DNA of 8,906 nt, taken from contig JAZUBN010000095.1 in the NCBI GenBank assembly GCA_045638565.1, forward strand, positions 1 through 8,906. The letters run 5' to 3'. Below the pieces are notes generated by a model. It was not told the origin of the DNA, did no database searches, and worked only from the letters and a program-made list of their open reading frames with translations. Position 1 is the stretch's first letter. Every line of letters begins with the position of its first letter. Origin of the DNA: SIG471 sp045638565. Lineage in GTDB: Bacteria; Bacillota; Clostridia; Oscillospirales; Butyricicoccaceae. This document shows positions 5,341-8,906 of this stretch, in pieces. The translations under genes were made by a program, and so were the position numbers.

Positions 5341-6433
5341 GGAAAATCCCGCCTTTCTGAGCGACCAGCTTGTGACATATCTGGGCAATAAGCGTGCCCT
5401 CGTCGGCTTTATCGGGCAGACCATTGAGATAGTCAAAGCCGAGGTTGGCAAGGAAAAGCTGAATATCTGCGATATTTTCACAGGCTCAGGTGCAACTGCA
5501 AGATTTTTCAAGGCCCATTCCGATAAACTTATTGTAAATGACCTTGAAAATTATGTGGAAGCGCTCAATAAGTGCTATCTTACAAATAAAGAAGATGTGC
5601 CCTTTGCCCGTCTTGAGGACGAGATGAAAAAGCTGAAGGCTCACCTTGAAAAAGGGCTTCAGCCCGGCTTTATCAGCCGCCTTTATGCGCCGGAAGACGA
5701 TGAAAATATCACAAAGGGCGAGCGTGTGTTTTTCACAACACGCAACGCAAATTATATCGATACAGCCCGTCAGTATATGGAAAATATGGATGAAAGCATC
5801 CGTCATTTCTTCATAGCGCCTCTGATTTTTGAGGCATCTGTCAAAAACAACACCTCGGGAGTCTTCAAGGGATTTTACAAAAATTCCCATACAGGCATCG
5901 GTCAGTTCGGCGGCAACGGCAGAAATGCCCTTTCACGAATTATGGCAGATATCGATATTCCTATGCCGATTTTCTCCGATTTCAGCTGTAATGTGGAAAT
6001 ACATAAAGAGGATGCCAACATTCTGGCAGAAAATCTTGAAACTGTCGACCTTATGTATCTGGACCCGCCATATAATCAGCACCCATACGGCAGCAATTAT
6101 TTTATGCTCAATCTCATCTGCGATTATAAGTGTCCGCAGGCGGTCAGCCGTGTTTCAGGCATCCCTACAGACTGGAACCGTTCAGATTATAACCGTGAAA
6201 AGTCAGCAAAAAATACGCTCTACGACCTGTGCCGCAAGGCGAAGGCAAAATATCTGCTCATCTCCTTCAATTCGGAAGGCTTCATAACAAAGGACGAGAT
6301 GGAAAATATGCTGTCCGAAATCGGTGAAGTGCGCACATTCCAGCAGCGGTATAACGCCTATAAGGCTTCGAGAAACCTTTATGGCAGAGATGTACATATA
6401 AATGAGTATCTTTATTTAATAAAAAAATACTAA
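5330..6433 (+). CDS. class D12 adenine-specific DNA methyltransferase, apparently orphan
   Basis: A 367-residue SAM-dependent DNA N6-adenine methyltransferase of the D12 (Dam/FokI-type, alpha order) family. Motif X-like YLGNKRALVGFI (17-28) precedes motif I DIFTGSGATARFF (48-60, SAM binding), and the catalytic motif IV DPPY is at 245-248, followed by NQHPYGSNYFMLN, similar to the NxRQYxxxYHxLE region of FokI-like enzymes. ISFNSEG (311-317) fits a later beta strand. The recognition site cannot be read from the sequence. No restriction endonuclease or specificity subunit is visible on either side; neighbours are housekeeping genes. The ATG at 5330 lies inside the rimI end (11-base overlap); GGTGA is only three bases upstream, so translation probably depends on coupling to rimI. 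Codon choice looks like that of its neighbours, with no sign of recent transfer by eye. Confidence 0.88.
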   Translation: MLNKENPAFLSDQLVTYLGNKRALVGFIGQTIEIVKAEVGKEKLNICDIFTGSGATARFFKAHSDKLIVNDLENYVEALNKCYLTNKEDVPFARLEDEMKKLKAHLEKGLQPGFISRLYAPEDDENITKGERVFFTTRNANYIDTARQYMENMDESIRHFFIAPLIFEASVKNNTSGVFKGFYKNSHTGIGQFGGNGRNALSRIMADIDIPMPIFSDFSCNVEIHKEDANILAENLETVDLMYLDPPYNQHPYGSNYFMLNLICDYKCPQAVSRVSGIPTDWNRSDYNREKSAKNTLYDLCRKAKAKYLLISFNSEGFITKDEMENMLSEIGEVRTFQQRYNAYKASRNLYGRDVHINEYLYLIKKY

Positions 6434-6438
6434 AACCC

Positions 6439-6467
6439 TTTTCAAACGGCAAAAAATATTATATAAT
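6439..6467 (+). promoter_or_regulatory. likely promoter of tsaD
   Basis: TTTTCA (6439-6444), 17 bases, TATAAT (6462-6467), in the 90-base gap after the methyltransferase stop. Predicted start near 6474 gives a leader of about 50 nt. There is no terminator hairpin in the gap, so read-through from the polA chain would also reach tsaD. Confidence 0.6.
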
Positions 6468-6523
6468 ATTATTTACGGCTGAAAACCAAACCATATTTTA
6501 CATCACATAAAAGAGGAAAAAAT

Positions 6524-7549
6524 ATGATAATACTTGCAATAGAAAGTTCCTGCGACGAAACTGCGGCATCAATAAGCCGTGACGGCAGGGAGATTCTTTC
6601 CGATGTTGTCTATTCCCAGGCCGATATGCACGCCCTTTATGGCGGTGTTGTCCCTGAAATCGCATCGAGAAAGCATATCGAAAAAATATCTCTGGTGGTG
6701 GACGAAGCCATCAGCAAGGCAGGCATCAAAAAGAGCGACATTGATGCTGTAGCCGCAACCTGCGCACCGGGCCTTATCGGCGCACTTCTTGTAGGTGCAA
6801 ACTTTGCCAAGGCAGCGGCTCTCGCTCTCGGCGTGCCGTTCATTCCTGTGCACCATATCAGAGGTCATATCTCGGCAAACTATATCGCATTCCCAGAGCT
6901 TAAGCCACCGTTCATCGCTCTAGTTGCATCGGGCGGCCATACAATCATCGTCGACGTTGAAGACTATACAAAGATGACTCTCGTCGGCACAACACGTGAC
7001 GATGCAGCAGGTGAAGCCTTCGATAAAATCGCACGCGTGCAGGGTCTCCCATATCCGGGCGGCAAAATCCTTGACGAACTTTCCCAGACAGGCGAAAGCG
7101 GCTATTATAAGCTGCCTCACGCTGCCATCAAGGACCATCCTTATGACTTCTCCTTCTCCGGTCTTAAAACTGCGGCTATCAATATTATCCATAATGCACA
7201 GCAGAAGGGCGAGGAGATAAACAAGCACCATATGGCAAAGGCGGTTTCCGAAACAGTGGCCGATACTGTCGTGCCTCGTGTGCTTCTTGCCGCTAAAAAC
7301 TTAGGCAGAAAGACTGTTGTTGCAGCAGGCGGTGTTGCGGCAAACAGCCTCCTCAGAGCACGTCTCGAAGAGGGCGCAAAAAAGCAGGGTATCCAGCTCT
7401 TTATTCCACCGCTTAAGCTTTGCGGTGACAACGGCTCCATGATAGCCTGTCAGGCATATCATGAATATCTTGCAGGCAATGTGGCAGATGCATCACAGAA
7501 TTGCTTTGCAACAATGGCAGTTTCCGATTCTTTCTTTGAGGAAAGATAG
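6524..7549 (+). CDS. tsaD: TsaD, tRNA threonylcarbamoyladenosine (t6A) transferase subunit
   Basis: A 341-residue Kae1/TsaD/YgjD ASKHA-fold protein that transfers threonylcarbamoyl from threonylcarbamoyl-AMP to A37 of ANN-decoding tRNAs, working with TsaB and TsaE in bacteria. Seen: MIILAIESSCDETA at the N-terminus, GGVVPEIASRKH (40-51), the metal ligands H111 and H115 (HIRGH), ASGGHT (135-140), RDDAAGEAFDKIAR (158-171), YPGG, FSFSGLKTA, the nucleotide-binding GGVAANSLLR (269-278) and D302 in CGDNGSMIA, the third metal ligand. The length is typical and nothing essential is missing. The ATG has AGAGGA (6512-6517) six bases upstream. Bacterial tsaD is often next to tsaE, tsaB and rimI; here only rimI is near and tsaB and tsaE are not in the window. 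Confidence 0.97.
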   Translation: MIILAIESSCDETAASISRDGREILSDVVYSQADMHALYGGVVPEIASRKHIEKISLVVDEAISKAGIKKSDIDAVAATCAPGLIGALLVGANFAKAAALALGVPFIPVHHIRGHISANYIAFPELKPPFIALVASGGHTIIVDVEDYTKMTLVGTTRDDAAGEAFDKIARVQGLPYPGGKILDELSQTGESGYYKLPHAAIKDHPYDFSFSGLKTAAINIIHNAQQKGEEINKHHMAKAVSETVADTVVPRVLLAAKNLGRKTVVAAGGVAANSLLRARLEEGAKKQGIQLFIPPLKLCGDNGSMIACQAYHEYLAGNVADASQNCFATMAVSDSFFEER

Positions 7550-7558
7550 TATTTAAAG

Positions 7559-7608
7559 CCTTCTCCAGCAGGAGAAGGGGGACCATCCGAAGGATGGTGG
7601 ATGAGGTG
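7559..7608 (+). repeat. two-hairpin dispersed repeat, copy 1
   Basis: First hairpin CCTTCTCC (7559-7566), loop AGCA, GGAGAAGG (7571-7578). Second hairpin ACCATCC (7582-7588), loop GAA, GGATGGT (7592-7598). A tail GGATGAGGTG follows. The layout and the core GGGGGACCATC...GATGGTGGA are shared with 8833-8880 in the same orientation, while stem bases change in a compensatory manner. There is no T tract, so it is a poor terminator by itself, yet it is the only structure directly after tsaD. Confidence 0.8.
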
Positions 7609-7615
7609 TAAAAAA

Positions 7616-7632
7616 TCTGAAAATTTTCAGAA
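7616..7632. promoter_or_regulatory. 17-base palindrome upstream of the lipoprotein gene
   Basis: TCTGAAAA-A-TTTTCAGA is a perfect inverted repeat with one central base. It lies about 27 bases upstream of the candidate extended -10. It might be a repressor or activator site, or a weak AU hairpin; it lacks a following T tract, so it is not a convincing terminator. Confidence 0.35.
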
Positions 7633-7658
7633 AAGATACATTTTTGACTTATTTGTAT

Positions 7659-7667
7659 GATATAGTG
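7659..7667 (+). promoter_or_regulatory. possible extended -10 promoter of the lipoprotein gene
   Basis: TGA-TATAGT (7659-7667) fits an extended -10 element; predicted start near 7674, leader about 67 nt. No good -35 lies 16-18 bases upstream. TTGACT (7645-7650) is present but too close (11 bases) to serve. Confidence 0.45.
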
Positions 7668-7689
7668 TGAAAGCACTATGTTAATATTA

Positions 7690-7704
7690 TCAACAACCTG
7701 TTGA
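7690..7704. promoter_or_regulatory. inverted repeat in the lipoprotein gene leader
   Basis: TCAACA-ACC-TGTTGA, perfect 6-base arms with a 3-base spacer, between the candidate promoter and the GGAGGA ribosome binding site (7731-7736). It could be an operator half-site pair or a small leader hairpin; nothing else supports either role. Confidence 0.3.
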
Positions 7705-7740
7705 AAACCCCAAAAAACCAACTTACATACGGAGGACAAC

Positions 7741-8793
7741 GTGAAAAAATCAAGACTTATCAGCCTTATGCTTTGCCTCGCTCTTGCGTTTACAGCTCTT
7801 GCTGGATGCTCCAAGGCGGACGAAAAATTTGACTTCAGCAAGGCGCTCAATGCCAACGGCACATTCAAGGATATCGACCTTGCAAATGTAGTAAAGCTCC
7901 CTGATTACAAGAACTTCAGCTTCTCTGCTGATGCTCTTCAGGTTTCCGAAGAAGACATCAACACAAAGATCGATGAACTTCTCGCTCCATTCCAGGAAGC
8001 AAAGGAAATCAAGGACAGAGCAGTTGAAGACGGGGATACACTCAACATCGACTATGTCGGCTCCATCGACGGCACACCATTTGAAGGTGGCTCCACAGAA
8101 GGCAACGGCACAGAAGTTACAATCGGCGTTACAAACTATATCGATGACTTCCTTCAGCAGCTCATCGGCCATAAGCCTGGCGAAAACTTCGATATCGAAG
8201 TTACATTCCCTGAAAACTACGGCAAGGAAGAGCTCAACGGCAAGGATGCAATCTTCAATATCACAATCAATGCTATCGTTGAATATGTAAATCCTGAACT
8301 CACAGACGATTTCGTAAAGGAAAACTTCAAGGATACTTACGAAAACGTTGAAGATATGGTAACAAAGGTTACAGAATCCATTCTTGAAAACCAGAAGATG
8401 GCAGATGTATGGACACAGCTCAACGAAGGCGCAGAATGCGTTGAAATTCCACAGTCTGTAATCGACTTTGAAACAGAAGTTCTTCTCAACTACTATAAGA
8501 CAATGGCTACTCAGTACGGCATGGAATTCAAGGATTACCTCACAGCTATCGGCGTAGCAAGCGAAGAAGCATTTGTTGAACAGAATATGGAGCAGATCAA
8601 GGCTAATGCCGCAACATCCCTTACAATTCAGTCTGTTATGAATGCAGAAGGTCTCGAAGTTACAGAAGAACACCTTAATGAACTCTTCGGCGAAGAAATC
8701 GCTGAACTTGAAAAGGCTTACGGCAAGCCATATATCAAGCTTGCAGTTATGCAGGATATCGTAATAGAAAAACTCATGGAAAACATGAAGTAA
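7741..8793 (+). CDS. secreted lipoprotein: FKBP prolyl isomerase with trigger-factor-like C-terminal domain
   Basis: A 350-residue protein starting at GTG with GGAGGA four bases upstream. Residues 1-23 are a lipoprotein signal: MKKSR, a hydrophobic run, then lipobox LAGC with Cys23, predicting attachment to the outer face of the membrane. LPDYKNFSFSADALQVSEED (53-72) resembles the end of the trigger factor N-domain and linker (LGDYKGLEV...VTDEDV). An FKBP-type PPIase domain follows (about 96-182: DGDTLNIDYVGSIDGTPFEGG, then DIEVTFPENYGKEELNGKDAIF). The helical trigger factor C-terminal chaperone domain spans about 184-350. The ribosome-docking N-domain with its GFRxGK-type loop is absent, replaced by the signal peptide. 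Role inferred: folding of exported proteins on the cell surface, analogous to PrsA. It would often be auto-annotated as trigger factor (tig), which misleads, since it should not bind ribosomes. Monocistronic, with its own terminator. Confidence 0.88.
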   Translation: MKKSRLISLMLCLALAFTALAGCSKADEKFDFSKALNANGTFKDIDLANVVKLPDYKNFSFSADALQVSEEDINTKIDELLAPFQEAKEIKDRAVEDGDTLNIDYVGSIDGTPFEGGSTEGNGTEVTIGVTNYIDDFLQQLIGHKPGENFDIEVTFPENYGKEELNGKDAIFNITINAIVEYVNPELTDDFVKENFKDTYENVEDMVTKVTESILENQKMADVWTQLNEGAECVEIPQSVIDFETEVLLNYYKTMATQYGMEFKDYLTAIGVASEEAFVEQNMEQIKANAATSLTIQSVMNAEGLEVTEEHLNELFGEEIAELEKAYGKPYIKLAVMQDIVIEKLMENMK

Positions 8794-8798
8794 ATAAT

Positions 8799-8830
8799 AA
8801 AAGCTCTCCATAATGGAGAGCTTTTTTATT
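8799..8830 (+). terminator. rho-independent terminator of the lipoprotein gene
   Basis: AAAAGCTCTCCA (8799-8810), loop TAA, TGGAGAGC (8814-8821), then TTTTTTATT. The twelve-base arms are perfect when the T tract is counted. It starts six bases after the stop codon. Confidence 0.93.
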
Positions 8831-8832
8831 AG

Positions 8833-8880
8833 CCTCCCCTTGTGAGGGGAGGGGGACCATCGTCACGATGGTGGAGGGGT
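8833..8880 (+). repeat. two-hairpin dispersed repeat, copy 2
   Basis: First hairpin CCTCCCCT (8833-8840), loop TGTG, AGGGGAGG (8845-8852). Second hairpin ACCATCG (8856-8862), loop TCA, CGATGGT (8866-8872). The tail GGAGGGG (8873-8879) is also complementary to the left arm CCTCCCC, so two mutually exclusive folds are possible: two separate hairpins, or one long stem enclosing the second hairpin. Same order, spacing and orientation as the copy at 7559-7608. It follows the terminator at once. Confidence 0.82.
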
Positions 8881-8906
8881 AGCAATCGGGACATAAATAA
8901 AAGACC

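Noticed and set aside
7559..7608. Repeat copy 1 as the rho-independent terminator of tsaD
   Set aside because: Both hairpins are GC-rich but neither is followed by a T tract on the plus strand; its match to the copy at 8833-8880 explains it better as a dispersed element.
7750..8811. 353-residue minus-strand open frame opposite the lipoprotein gene
   Set aside because: It is a mirror of the plus-strand codon bias. The product has no recognisable domain or good ribosome binding site, while the plus-strand product has clear signal peptide, FKBP and trigger factor features.

Overview
The window looks like a housekeeping stretch of a low-to-moderate G+C Bacillota chromosome, most likely a gut-type Clostridia (Oscillospiraceae/Ruminococcaceae-like). 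The evidence is the gene families, purine-rich GGAGG-type ribosome binding sites, sigma-A-type promoters, rho-independent terminators, a Gram-positive-style lipoprotein chaperone, a Bacillus-type PolA with a vestigial proofreading domain, and short GC-rich dispersed palindromes in an otherwise AT-rich intergenic background. The taxonomic placement is inference from style, not from a marker comparison.

Left part (1-1860): a tRNA-Arg(CCU) on the minus strand, cut by the window edge by one base, followed by a two-gene plus-strand operon, ymdB (2',3'-cyclic nucleotide phosphodiesterase family) and pgeF (YfiH/YlmD laccase-domain family), separated by one base. The tRNA and ymdB promoters are interleaved and point at each other. 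The operon ends with a short dispersed palindrome and a strong terminator.

Middle (1860-2326): two identical tRNA-Gln(CUG) genes on the minus strand, each in its own complete mini-cassette of consensus promoter, ~8-nt leader, tRNA with encoded CCA, and hairpin terminator. They appear to be a tandem duplication at 269-bp offset. The second cassette's promoter lies directly against the polA translation start.

Right part (2327-8793), all plus strand: polA (DNA polymerase I), rimI (GNAT N-acetyltransferase) and a class D12 adenine-specific DNA methyltransferase form a tightly overlapping chain. Next come tsaD (t6A tRNA modification) with its own likely promoter, and a secreted lipoprotein combining an FKBP prolyl isomerase with a trigger-factor-like C-terminal domain. 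This last gene is bracketed by two copies of a two-hairpin dispersed repeat.

No CRISPR array, transposase, prophage gene or restriction enzyme is visible, and I do not see a clearly new multi-gene system. The items most worth a second look are the DNA methyltransferase embedded between rimI and tsaD, the ribosome-free lipoprotein trigger factor, the duplicated tRNA-Gln cassettes abutting polA, the face-to-face promoters at the left end, and the dispersed repeat family.
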